From a virus: a stretch of DNA of 28,867 bases. The translations under genes and the position numbers were made by a program. The stretch is from IMG/VR virus record IMGVR_UViG_3300011115_000756, positions 1 to 28,867 of that record; one strand, given 5' to 3'. Below, piece after piece: positions 21,185 through 28,481 of this stretch (its first letter is position 1; the number at the start of each line of letters is the position of its first letter). Below the pieces are notes generated by a model. It was given only the letters and a program-made list of their open reading frames with translations, was not told the origin of the DNA and did not search any database.

Positions 21185-21720
21185 AAACAATAGAAATTAA
21201 AAATAGATTTACAGGAGAAATTATTTATACATATATTTCAGAAAATGCAACTATAAAGGATGCTATATTAGATGCTATAAAAAATAAAACTAATTTATCG
21301 GGAGCTTATTTATCGGGAGCTGATTTATCGAGAGCTGATTTATCGGAAGCTAATTTATCGGAAGCTAATTTATCGAGAGCTGATTTATCGGGAGCTTATT
21401 TATCGGGAGCTGATTTATCGGGAGCTGATTTATCGGGAGCTAATTTATTTGGAGCTTATTTATCGAGAGCTAATTTATTTGGAGCTTATTTATCGGGAGC
21501 TGATTTATCGAGAGCTGATTTACAACCATTTTGCAAATGGAGAACATCAATAAAAGGTAATAAAATAAATATTGGTTGCAAAAGTAAGACTATTGAAGAA
21601 TGGGATAATTTTTTTAATAGTTCAGAAGAATTTGAAACTAAAAGAAATACTGATGAATTTAAAAAAATTCAAGCAGTTTATGAATCATATAAAACATATA
21701 TAAACTTTTTAAATAAATAA
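21181..21720 (+). CDS. Pentapeptide-repeat protein
   Basis: A 179-residue protein. After about 37 residues, some 15 perfect pentapeptide repeats of the A-(D/N/Y)-L-S-x type run from about residue 38 to 114 and should fold as a right-handed square beta-helix of about four turns. The C-terminal part holds [18 protein letters not shown] (about 123-140) and a charged helix, a tail seen in many phage and bacterial pentapeptide proteins. Some family members (Qnr, MfpA) mimic DNA and protect or inhibit gyrase; whether this one does is unknown. Its codons are very AT-rich. It begins in an ATGA overlap with the previous gene. Confidence 0.88.
   Translation: MKTIEIKNRFTGEIIYTYISENATIKDAILDAIKNKTNLSGAYLSGADLSRADLSEANLSEANLSRADLSGAYLSGADLSGADLSGANLFGAYLSRANLFGAYLSGADLSRADLQPFCKWRTSIKGNKINIGCKSKTIEEWDNFFNSSEEFETKRNTDEFKKIQAVYESYKTYINFLNK
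21292..21516 (+). repeat. 15-nt tandem repeats in the pentapeptide gene
   Basis: About fifteen 15-nt units of the form RATTTATCGGGAGCT, nearly identical at the DNA level, encode the pentapeptides. Variation is mostly in the first base triplet and one G/A position (ggg, gga, gag). The units are in frame, so slippage by whole units would change only the coil length. Confidence 0.9.
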
Positions 21721-21722
21721 AA

Positions 21723-22166
21723 ATGGGAGCAAATTCAAAATTATTTTTAGAAAATTCAGAGCAATTCGCGACAATGTACGAGCCAACTTTTACCAAAAAA
21801 GATGCAATATTGACAGGCAAAAGAATGGTTGATAATGTAATCGAAAGCGGAGAGGTTGACAAGCACCAATTTATGGCAAATATTTGCCGTTTAAAAGAGG
21901 TTATTAATTCAGCAGACTCAGAGATGAGAAAATACTTACCTTTTGAAAAATTAAAGTACTACGGCGTAGAGTTTATTCCAACAAATGGAGGAGATACTTT
22001 AAACTACAATGAAGATCCAATTTATTGCGAATTAAAAGCCGATTTGGACGCAAGGGTTGAATTATTAAAGCTAGCACAAAAACAAACGATTATCGATGCG
22101 TATGGTAATGAAGTCCCAAAGGTTGGAACGACGCCTCGCAAAAATTCAATATCACTAAAATTTTAA
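21723..22166 (+). CDS. Conserved hypothetical phage protein, 147 aa
   Basis: A 147-residue soluble protein: SKLFLENSEQFATMYEPTF (about 5-23), a helix ICRLKEVINSADSEMRKYL (about 54-72), YCELKADLDARVELLKLAQK and an end PKVGTTPRKNSISLKF. The pattern recurs in Bacteroidota phages and prophages close to replication genes, but I know no function. It starts 2 nt after the pentapeptide gene. Codons here return to the less AT-rich style of the replication and structural genes. Confidence 0.65.
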   Translation: MGANSKLFLENSEQFATMYEPTFTKKDAILTGKRMVDNVIESGEVDKHQFMANICRLKEVINSADSEMRKYLPFEKLKYYGVEFIPTNGGDTLNYNEDPIYCELKADLDARVELLKLAQKQTIIDAYGNEVPKVGTTPRKNSISLKF

Positions 22167-22170
22167 TATT

Positions 22171-22368
22171 ATGAAAAGATATTTATTATTTACATTTGCA
22201 AATTATTATCCTTGTGGAGGTTTTGAGGATTATATAGATATATTTGATACTATTGACGATGCTTATAATTATTGGCTTAATATACCATTAATTGATAGAG
22301 ATAGTAATTGTCAAATAGTAGATTTAAAAACATTAAAAATAGTTAAAGAGGATAGTTTAGATTATTAA
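22171..22368 (+). CDS. Hypothetical protein, 65 aa
   Basis: A 65-residue acidic protein rich in Tyr, Asp and Ile (FANYYPCGGFEDYIDIFDT), with a C-terminal strand-like segment CQIVDLKTLKIVKED. The pattern YYPxGGxxD followed by a helix and a short strand pair resembles small phage proteins of unknown function. Codons are very AT-rich, unlike the genes on either side, so it may be a recent insertion. Confidence 0.55.
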   Translation: MKRYLLFTFANYYPCGGFEDYIDIFDTIDDAYNYWLNIPLIDRDSNCQIVDLKTLKIVKEDSLDY

Positions 22369-22379
22369 AAAAAAATAAA

Positions 22380-22592
22380 ATGAGAATAGGACAAAAAGTA
22401 AAGTTAAAAGAAACGAGTATTTTCGCAATGGAAATCGACAGGCATAATCCAAACGATAAAGTTGGAGTGATAGTTGAAATCGGAAATGAATTTGGAAATC
22501 CAAAACGCTCTCCTGGACTTCCGGTTGTAGTTGACTGGGGTAAATTTACAAATACTTATCGTTATTTAGATTTGGAGGAGGTTTATGAGTAA
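22380..22592 (+). CDS. Small SH3/KOW-like protein, 70 aa
   Basis: A 70-residue protein with the rhythm of a small beta-barrel: MRIGQKVKLKETS, DKVGVIVEIGNEF (about 26-38), LPVVVDWGKFTNTYR and a final LEEVYE. The G-x-V-x-L start and later G-x-I-V-E-I and V-x-W strands are typical of SH3-like or KOW-like folds that bind nucleic acid or protein. This is structural inference without a confirmed family. It overlaps the next small frame by 8 nt. Confidence 0.55.
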   Translation: MRIGQKVKLKETSIFAMEIDRHNPNDKVGVIVEIGNEFGNPKRSPGLPVVVDWGKFTNTYRYLDLEEVYE

Positions 22593-22716
22593 GCAAAGCG
22601 AACTAACAAGGATCAAAAGAGTAATAAATTTTTATTATAAACGAGGTATTAATTCAGAGAGAGTGAATAATTTATACAGAAAAATTTTGTTAATTAAAAA
22701 GAATTATATAATTTAG
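22585..22716 (+). CDS. Small basic protein, 43 aa
   Basis: A 43-residue frame starting MSKQSELTRIKRVINFYY. It is very basic, with many Lys, Arg, Tyr and Ile, probably two helices. It overlaps the end of the SH3-like gene by 8 nt. The 64-nt gap after it leads to the ssDNA-binding gene and holds only a weak 5-bp hairpin. Function unknown. Confidence 0.45.
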   Translation: MSKQSELTRIKRVINFYYKRGINSERVNNLYRKILLIKKNYII

Positions 22717-22780
22717 CAATATCATAATACCGATGCAAGGTTTGAGCATCTTAATTTCAGACCATAAATAAAATAAAATT

Positions 22781-23470
22781 ATGAGTACAATTTCAAACAG
22801 AAAACAAGCGTTTGCACAACCACAAACCAATCCAGCAACGAAATTCGTTGAATGGAAATCAAACGACAAGGCTTTCAATTACTACGACAAGGAAAGCAAA
22901 CAAAACGTCTCAATTCCTTTACCTTTTAAGTTTTTAGTTTTAGACGAATTGCACACGATTAAAGGTTGGAACGATGCAAGCTCAAGTCAAATCAATTCCA
23001 ATGAGGTAAAATTTATCTCACGTGACGAAATGAATGTAAAACCATTTAAAGGGAACGAAATTGCTAAGGGACTTTACAAAGACATTAAAGAGAAAGTTAA
23101 AGCAGCTGGAGGACATTATGTAAAGAGTGTTTATTGTATGCTTGAGGACGGCTCAATCGCTAACTTACAACTTAAGGGAGCAGCGTGCCAAAGTTACGGA
23201 GATTTTACAGCCAAAACACGATCACGTTTGACGGATGAGTGGGTTGTTGTTGACAAAGCTATTGAGGGTAAAAAAGGAGCTGTTAAATATACAACGCCAG
23301 GCTTTGCATTTGAGAAGTCATTAAGCGACTCAGAGGCAGACTTAGCGGATGAGGCTTACAATGTATTGGAGGCGTATTTAAAAACGTATTTAGCAAAGGC
23401 TGAGCCTATCGATGCAATCGTACCAAGTGAAACCGATGAGGCTATCGAGGATGACGATTTGGATTTTTAA
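22781..23470 (+). CDS. Probable ssDNA-binding protein
   Basis: A 229-residue protein that starts MSTISNRKQAFAQPQTNP and contains KFVEWKSNDKAFNYYDK (about 21-37), LPFKFLVLDELHTIKGWND (about 47-65), AKGLYKDIKEKVKAAG and MLEDGSIANLQLKG (about 115-128). A highly acidic C-terminal tail (DEAIEDDDLDF) ends in Phe, the hallmark of phage ssDNA-binding proteins such as T7 gp2.5 that recruit replication partners. It lies just upstream of the primase-helicase and is followed by a strong terminator, so it may be expressed at its own level. The assignment rests on tail, position and family pattern. Confidence 0.65.
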   Translation: MSTISNRKQAFAQPQTNPATKFVEWKSNDKAFNYYDKESKQNVSIPLPFKFLVLDELHTIKGWNDASSSQINSNEVKFISRDEMNVKPFKGNEIAKGLYKDIKEKVKAAGGHYVKSVYCMLEDGSIANLQLKGAACQSYGDFTAKTRSRLTDEWVVVDKAIEGKKGAVKYTTPGFAFEKSLSDSEADLADEAYNVLEAYLKTYLAKAEPIDAIVPSETDEAIEDDDLDF

Positions 23471-23498
23471 TAATTTGTTAAGTTAATTGTTGGTTAAT

Positions 23499-23524
23499 TA
23501 GGAGACTTCGGTCTCCTTTTTTTT
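23499..23524 (+). terminator. Rho-independent terminator with TTCG loop
   Basis: AGGAGAC (23500-23506), loop TTCG, GTCTCCT (23511-23517) and a T-run to 23524. The stem is perfect. It closes the ssDNA-binding protein unit. Its T-run also forms part of the left arm of the larger inverted repeat at 23517-23640. Confidence 0.9.
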
Positions 23525-23640
23525 AATTAGTACACATTTAAAGCGTTTCCCTATACCCACATATATTTAAATTTTTTATTTTTATATGGGTGGGTACTTT
23601 TTCCAAAAAAATGTGTTGAATGTGTACTATTTAAAAAAAT
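23517..23640. repeat. Nested inverted repeats around an AT core, candidate origin
   Basis: Outer arms: TAGTACACATT (23528-23538) with AATGTGTACTA (23619-23629), extended outward by T-run/A-run pairing with one mismatch. Inner arms: TACCCA-CATATA (23554-23565) with TATATG-GG-TGGGTA (23583-23596), a 12-bp stem with a two-base bulge. Between the inner arms lies DNA of only A and T. AATGTGT is also directly repeated at 23610 and 23619. It lies between ssDNA-binding and primase-helicase genes. It may be a replication origin, operator or cruciform site. Apart from this and the promoter/leader, the 308-nt gap from 23471 holds no gene. Confidence 0.5.
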
Positions 23641-23651
23641 ATTAAAAAAAA

Positions 23652-23682
23652 TTAGTTTATATAAAATTAATTATTATCTTTG
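23652..23682 (+). promoter_or_regulatory. Bacteroidota-type promoter, TTAG ... TATCTTTG
   Basis: TATCTTTG (23675-23682) matches TAnnTTTG; a -33-like TTAG lies at 23652-23655 with a 19-nt spacer. The spacing and TTAGTT context resemble the promoter at 914-943. Transcription should begin near 23688, just before the structured leader of the primase-helicase gene. Confidence 0.65.
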
Positions 23683-23692
23683 AAAAACATTT

Positions 23693-23773
23693 GGAGTGGT
23701 AGCCATAATTAACTTTTTATAAAGTCCTTAATACCACGCAACTACCACTGCTGGTATTAGGGACTATTTTTTT
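23693..23773 (+). promoter_or_regulatory. Structured leader with terminator-like hairpin (putative attenuator)
   Basis: A long hairpin (23723-23736 with 23752-23765, one G-U pair; extended by GCA/TGC at 23738-23740 and 23749-23751) carries an 8-nt loop ACTACCAC and is followed by seven T (23767-23773). The loop is complementary to GTGGTAG at 23696-23702 near the expected 5' end, permitting a pseudoknot. The T-run ends 5 nt before the primase-helicase ATG. This looks like a regulated terminator or a short RNA gene. Confidence 0.6.
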
Positions 23774-23778
23774 ACACT

Positions 23779-26109
23779 ATGATAGTATCAGTATTTAAAG
23801 ACTTATATAAGTCAACCGACGTACCCTTTCACGTTCCAATCGAAAAAATTGTTGATCGAATTAAAAAAGGAACTTCAAAAGAAATTGTCGAGTTAGTTCG
23901 TAACGGAGCTAAAGAAAACAAAACAAAATTACCATGTATTATTTTTGCTGGTATTTTTAACGAGAGAAACTCAAACTCATTACAACAACATTCAGGATTA
24001 ATGGTTGTCGATTTTGACAAATATCCTGACGTTGAAACGATGCTCTCACAATTAGAAACTTTAAAACAAAATAAACATTTTTGTTTACTTTTTATATCTC
24101 CCTCAGGAATAGGAATAAAAGGAGTGATAAAAGTATCAAATGAATTGACAAAAGAAACTCATCCGAAAGTATTTAAAGAGTTTCAAAAGGAATTTAATTT
24201 TGATTATTTTGATATTAGCAACTCAAACGTCGACCGAGTTTGTTTTGAGTCATACGATCCGAATATTTATTTTAATCCTGAGGCTGAAATTTTTAATCCT
24301 GATTTACCTGAGGAGGGATTTAACGTTTCGGAACGAGTGCCACTTTTACCAGTTACCGACCAAGATAAAATTATCGCTAAAATAATGGAGTGGAACTGGC
24401 AAAAAGATTTTAGAGAGGGAGAGCGAAACGCTTTTATTTTTGATTTGGCCGGTGCATTTTGTGAATATGGTATATCTCAATCCAATGCAGAGGGTTATAT
24501 TCTTAATAATGTAGTAATCGGAGACTTCTCAGAGACAGAGGCTAAAACTACAATAAAATCCGCTTATAAAAAACGTAATTTTGATATAAAATACTTTGAG
24601 AATTATAATAAAATAGATTCAATAAAAGTAGATTTAAAAAAAGGTAAAAAGGAAGTAATCGAAAAATATGGTATTTCGGAGGGTACATTCAACGAAATAA
24701 AGGAAGCATCCGAACACGAAGACTTTTGGCAATATGGAGACAAAAATAAACTCCGAATTGATAATTTAAAGTACCGATTATTTTTAGAGCGTAACGGCTT
24801 TAAAAAATATTTTCAATCGGACGCACAAAAGGCAACGTGGATTTATATAAGCTCCAATAAAGTAGTTGAAACCTCAGCCGAGAAAATAAAAGATTTCGTT
24901 CTTAATTACTTAATGGATCGAGGAGAGATTGACGTTTGGAATTATTGCGCTAGTTATCAAAATATATTCTCAGAGAATTATTTGTCAATGATTGAGAGCG
25001 TCGATTTAATGATGTTAAAAGATACCAAAACCAAATCTTATATCGCGTTTGAAAATGGTATTTTAGAAGTCACAAAAGACTCTATTAAATTGGTTGACTA
25101 TATTGACGTTGACGGATACGTATGGAAGTCTCAAATTATTCAAAGAGATTTTATTCAATGTGAGGATTTTGAAAACGAATATAAAACATTTATAAATAAT
25201 ATTAGTAACAACGAGCCTATCGCTATCGAGTGCGTTGTTGGGTATCTTTTAAGCACGTATAAAAACAAAATGAATAATAAGGCTATAATCTTAAACGATG
25301 AGGTTATAAGCGAAAATCCGGAGGGAGGAACTGGAAAGGGTTTATTTGTACAGGGTTTAAAACAAATTAGAAAAATATCGATATTAGACGGAAAATCTTT
25401 TGACGATAAAAAATCGTTTCCTTACCAAACGGTATCTCCAGAGACTCAAGTATTGGTATTTGACGACGTTAAAAAGAATTTTGACTTTGAGAGCAAATTT
25501 AGTTTGGTAACTGAGGGAATGACTCTTGAGCGTAAAAATAAAGACGCTATTAAATTAAAAGTTGAGGAGAGTCCTAAAATGGTTATCTCTACAAATTACG
25601 CAATTAAAGGCGAGGGAAATTCTCATGATCGTCGTAGATTTGAGATTGAGTTTGCACAATTTTACGGAAAGGCTTTGACGCCTTACGACGAATTTAATCG
25701 CCAACTATTCGACGACTGGGACGAGGAGGATTTTAAGCGCTTTGATAATTATATGGTTTATTGTTTACAATCTTATTTGAAATTGGGCTTAGTACCTCAA
25801 AACGCCAAAAATATTAAAATGCGTAAATTTATCGCTGAGACTTCAATGGAGTTTTTAGAATGGATTAAGGATATTGAAAACGTACCTCACAATCAAAGAC
25901 TCGAAAAATCATTTTACTTTAATAATTTTACAACCGAGTACCAGGATTACAAAAAATGGTTGACAAATAAAAAGTTTAATATTTGGGTGCAAAAGTATTG
26001 CAATTTTATAGGTGCAAAATATATTGACGGAAATACTAATGGAATGCGTTGGTTTACAATTAACTCCAATAATGTTCAATTAGTCGAAGACGACGATATA
26101 GCTTTTTAA
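23779..26109 (+). CDS. Primase-helicase (VirE/BT4734-like N-terminus, SF3 helicase)
   Basis: A 776-residue replication protein. The N-terminal domain (about 1-180) is BT4734/VirE_N-like, with CIIFAGIFNERNSNSLQ (53-69), VVDFDKY (76-82, paired Asp78/Asp80 as in primase-type folds) and LLFISPSGIGIKGVIKV. A helical linker follows. The C-terminal helicase has Walker A EGGTGKG (515-521), Walker B VLVFDD (558-563), a sensor-type MVISTN (601-606, Asn606) and an arginine-rich HDRRRF (about 616-621). It should synthesise primers and unwind DNA at the fork. The start follows the putative attenuator, so expression may be controlled at the leader. The next gene follows after 2 nt. Confidence 0.85.
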   Translation: MIVSVFKDLYKSTDVPFHVPIEKIVDRIKKGTSKEIVELVRNGAKENKTKLPCIIFAGIFNERNSNSLQQHSGLMVVDFDKYPDVETMLSQLETLKQNKHFCLLFISPSGIGIKGVIKVSNELTKETHPKVFKEFQKEFNFDYFDISNSNVDRVCFESYDPNIYFNPEAEIFNPDLPEEGFNVSERVPLLPVTDQDKIIAKIMEWNWQKDFREGERNAFIFDLAGAFCEYGISQSNAEGYILNNVVIGDFSETEAKTTIKSAYKKRNFDIKYFENYNKIDSIKVDLKKGKKEVIEKYGISEGTFNEIKEASEHEDFWQYGDKNKLRIDNLKYRLFLERNGFKKYFQSDAQKATWIYISSNKVVETSAEKIKDFVLNYLMDRGEIDVWNYCASYQNIFSENYLSMIESVDLMMLKDTKTKSYIAFENGILEVTKDSIKLVDYIDVDGYVWKSQIIQRDFIQCEDFENEYKTFINNISNNEPIAIECVVGYLLSTYKNKMNNKAIILNDEVISENPEGGTGKGLFVQGLKQIRKISILDGKSFDDKKSFPYQTVSPETQVLVFDDVKKNFDFESKFSLVTEGMTLERKNKDAIKLKVEESPKMVISTNYAIKGEGNSHDRRRFEIEFAQFYGKALTPYDEFNRQLFDDWDEEDFKRFDNYMVYCLQSYLKLGLVPQNAKNIKMRKFIAETSMEFLEWIKDIENVPHNQRLEKSFYFNNFTTEYQDYKKWLTNKKFNIWVQKYCNFIGAKYIDGNTNGMRWFTINSNNVQLVEDDDIAF

Positions 26110-26111
26110 TT

Positions 26112-27350
26112 ATGCTTAAATTAAGAGAATATCAGACAAAACTAGCTAACGAGGGAGTTGAAATTTTAAGACATAAAAAAATAGTTTATTATTGTTGCGA
26201 AGTTCGCATAGGAAAAACAGCTATTGCGTTGGAAACTTGTAAACTATTTGGAGCTAAAAAGGTATTATTTATAACTAAGAAAAAAGCTATCTCCAGCATC
26301 GAGCGAGATCATTTTAATTTTGGTTATGAGTTTGAAATTGTAATAATAAACGATCAAAGTTTACATAAAATTGAGGATATCGATTTTGACTTAGTCGTTT
26401 CGGATGAGCATCACAAATATGGAGCTTTCCCAAAGCCGAACAAAGTCGCTCAGTTATTTAAAAAGCGTTACTCAAAACTCCCAATGATATTTTTATCAGG
26501 CACGCCAACGCCGGAGAGTTACTCCCAATGGTATCACCAATTTTGGGTAAGTGATCACTCTCCTTTTAAACAATATAACAACTTTTATAAGTGGGCAGTC
26601 GATTACGTTGACATAAAAGAGAAACGCTTAGGCTACGCTGTTATAAAAGATTACTCTCAAGCCAAAGAGCAGTTAATTAGAAGAAAGGTACAGCACTTTA
26701 TTATAACTTTTACACAGGCTCAAGCGGGTTTCACAACCTCAGTTAACGAAATGATCCTCGAATGTGAAATGCAACCTATCACAAATTTGATAATTAACAA
26801 GCTCAAAAAGAATTTAGTTGTTAAGAATACCGACGGACAGGTTATTCTCGGAGATACTGGAGTTAAATTAATGCAAAAAATCCACCAACTAAGCTCAGGA
26901 ACTTGCAAATTTGAGGACGGAACGAGTAAAGTAATTGATAAGAATAAGGCGTTATTTATACATAACAAATTCAAAGGTATAAAAATAGCGATTTTTTATA
27001 AGTTTAAAGAGGAGTTTAACGCTTTAAAATCAGTTTACGGAAATGAATTGACGGACAATGTCGAAGAGTTTGACAATAGTGAAAAATGTATTGCGTTACA
27101 AATTATCTCCGGTCGTGAGGGAATAAGTTTAAAAAATGCTAAATACTTAGTCTATTATAATATCGATTTTAGCGCAACAAGTTACTGGCAAAGTCGAGAT
27201 AGATTGACGACAATGCAACGACAATCGAATGAAATCTTTTGGATTTTCAGCAAAGGAGGGATCGAACTCGATATTTATAAAACCGTACTTAAAAAAAAGG
27301 ATTACACACTTAAAATCTTCAAAGAAAATGAACGTACTATCACTATTTAA
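26112..27350 (+). CDS. SF2 DEXH-box helicase (SNF2-like)
   Basis: A 412-residue helicase. Motifs: LREYQTKLANEG (4-15, Q-like motif), Walker A VRIGKTAIAL (31-40), VLFITKKKAI (Ia-like), DEHH (98-101, motif II), FLSGTPTPES (127-136, motif III), then in the second lobe IISGREGISLKNAKYLVYYN (about 337-356, motif V) and SATSYWQSRDRLT (about 359-371, motif VI-like). It is short for an SNF2-type protein but all core motifs are present. Such helicases in phage replication modules remodel DNA-protein complexes or forks. It follows the primase-helicase by 2 nt and overlaps the methyltransferase start by 23 nt. Confidence 0.88.
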   Translation: MLKLREYQTKLANEGVEILRHKKIVYYCCEVRIGKTAIALETCKLFGAKKVLFITKKKAISSIERDHFNFGYEFEIVIINDQSLHKIEDIDFDLVVSDEHHKYGAFPKPNKVAQLFKKRYSKLPMIFLSGTPTPESYSQWYHQFWVSDHSPFKQYNNFYKWAVDYVDIKEKRLGYAVIKDYSQAKEQLIRRKVQHFIITFTQAQAGFTTSVNEMILECEMQPITNLIINKLKKNLVVKNTDGQVILGDTGVKLMQKIHQLSSGTCKFEDGTSKVIDKNKALFIHNKFKGIKIAIFYKFKEEFNALKSVYGNELTDNVEEFDNSEKCIALQIISGREGISLKNAKYLVYYNIDFSATSYWQSRDRLTTMQRQSNEIFWIFSKGGIELDIYKTVLKKKDYTLKIFKENERTITI

Positions 27351-28365
27351 TGGAATGAATACAGGACGCCAAGCCTTAGAAAACGTTGGTATAAAAGTTG
27401 ACAAATATTACAGCTCAGAGATTAAGCCATACGCAATTGAATTGACACAATATCACTTCCCTGACACAATCCAAGTCGGAGACGTTACCAAGTGGCGTGA
27501 GTGGGATATTGATTGGAAAACTATTGATTTGGTATTGAGTGGCTCTCCTTGTCAGGATTTGAGTGCAGCTGGAAAGCGTGCCGGTATTAATGGCAAAAAG
27601 TCAAGTCTGTTTTTTGTCTTTATTGAAATTTTAGAACATATAAAATCACTCAATCCGAACGTCTTATTTTTACAAGAGAACGTTGGAAGTGCGTCAAAGT
27701 TGGACGTTGGAATTATGAGCCGAGCTTTAGGAGTTTATCCTGTTCGGATTAATAGTTCGTTAGTAACTGCTCAATTACGTGATCGTTACTACTGGAGCAA
27801 TATAAGAACACGTCAAGACGGAATGTTTGGAGATATTGTGACAGATATACCTCAGCCAAAAGATAGGGGAATAATGTTTAAGGATATAATTACAAGTGGA
27901 GAAGTTAAAAGAGATAAAAGCAAATGTTTATTAGCTGGTTTATACAATTCTTTTGGACATAAAGATAAAAAATCAAAAGAGGCTCAGAATTATTTAATTA
28001 ATAGAGAAAAGTTTGGAACTTTATTAATTTATGAAAATAATGAGTTAAGAGTTAAAACAAATACAATTAAAGGATTTGACGTAGTTACTGAGAACGATTG
28101 TATTGATTTATCGTTTCCAACTTCAACCACTAGACGAGGACGAGTTGTAAAAGGAAAATCTCCTTGCTTAATGGAGTCGTCAAATAATTTATATAGTTAT
28201 AAGGACGGAATTGTTAGGACGGTTAATAAGGTTGAAATGTGTCGTTTGCAAGGTTTCCCTGACGACTATTGTAATATTTTGACAACCGCAAAGGCTGGCT
28301 CATTATTAGGAGACGGCTGGACTTTGCCAATAATTGAACATATTTTTAAATTTATACAAAAATAA
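27328..28365 (+). CDS. DNA (cytosine-5) methyltransferase
   Basis: A 345-residue C5 methyltransferase. Motif I is LSLFNGMNTGRQAL (4-17); motif IV SGSPCQDLSAAG (71-82) has catalytic Cys75. Motif VI is QENVG (116-120) and motif VIII QLRDRYYW (149-156). The C-terminal motifs IX-X include MCRLQGFPDDY and GSLLGDGWTLPI. The target-recognition region (about 185-270) is AT-richer than the rest. The start at 27328 is preferred over the upstream frame at 27229, because motif I normally begins within a few residues of the start. The enzyme methylates cytosine in an unknown site, probably protecting phage DNA from restriction. No cognate nuclease lies adjacent, so it looks like a solitary enzyme. Confidence 0.94.
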   Translation: MNVLSLFNGMNTGRQALENVGIKVDKYYSSEIKPYAIELTQYHFPDTIQVGDVTKWREWDIDWKTIDLVLSGSPCQDLSAAGKRAGINGKKSSLFFVFIEILEHIKSLNPNVLFLQENVGSASKLDVGIMSRALGVYPVRINSSLVTAQLRDRYYWSNIRTRQDGMFGDIVTDIPQPKDRGIMFKDIITSGEVKRDKSKCLLAGLYNSFGHKDKKSKEAQNYLINREKFGTLLIYENNELRVKTNTIKGFDVVTENDCIDLSFPTSTTRRGRVVKGKSPCLMESSNNLYSYKDGIVRTVNKVEMCRLQGFPDDYCNILTTAKAGSLLGDGWTLPIIEHIFKFIQK

Positions 28366-28398
28366 TTTGGATATAATAAAATAATATTATTATATTTG
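28366..28398 (+). promoter_or_regulatory. Bacteroidota-type promoter, TTTG ... TATATTTG
   Basis: TTTG (28366-28369), 21-nt spacer, TATATTTG (28391-28398): a close match to the Bacteroidota consensus in both boxes and spacing, the clearest in the window. It lies immediately after the methyltransferase stop, and transcription should begin at about 28403. Confidence 0.8.
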
Positions 28399-28402
28399 TA
28401 CA

Positions 28403-28466
28403 ACCGCCAAAGTAAAGTATTTAATATCCCTTTTCTTTTGCGCTTGGCGGTAGCAATCGAGGAGGG
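28403..28466 (+). promoter_or_regulatory. Structured leader RNA with possible pseudoknot
   Basis: Stem ACCGCCAA (28403-28410) with TTGGCGGT (28444-28451), perfect 8 bp, begins at the predicted transcript start. In its loop, CCCTTTTC (28428-28435) can pair over 8 positions (two G-U) with GAGGAGGG (28459-28466), the only strongly Shine-Dalgarno-like sequence nearby. The result would be an H-type pseudoknot hiding the purine-rich site. No known riboswitch class is recognised. Confidence 0.55.
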
Positions 28467-28481
28467 TTTATTTTTTATATT

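Noticed and set aside
21292-21516. Short tandem repeats resembling a CRISPR array at first sight
   Set aside because: Units are 15 nt without spacers and encode pentapeptide repeats in frame.
22732-22750. Hairpin GATGC ... GCATC before the ssDNA-binding gene
   Set aside because: Only 5 bp with a 9-nt loop and no T-run; too weak to call a terminator or regulator.
24200-24385. 61-codon + strand frame inside the primase-helicase gene
   Set aside because: Shadow in another frame of a clearly conserved protein region; Ile/Leu-rich random-looking content.
27229-27327. 33 extra codons upstream of the methyltransferase ATG
   Set aside because: They overlap the helicase gene and would put motif I about 40 residues in; the ATG at 27328 gives the normal start.
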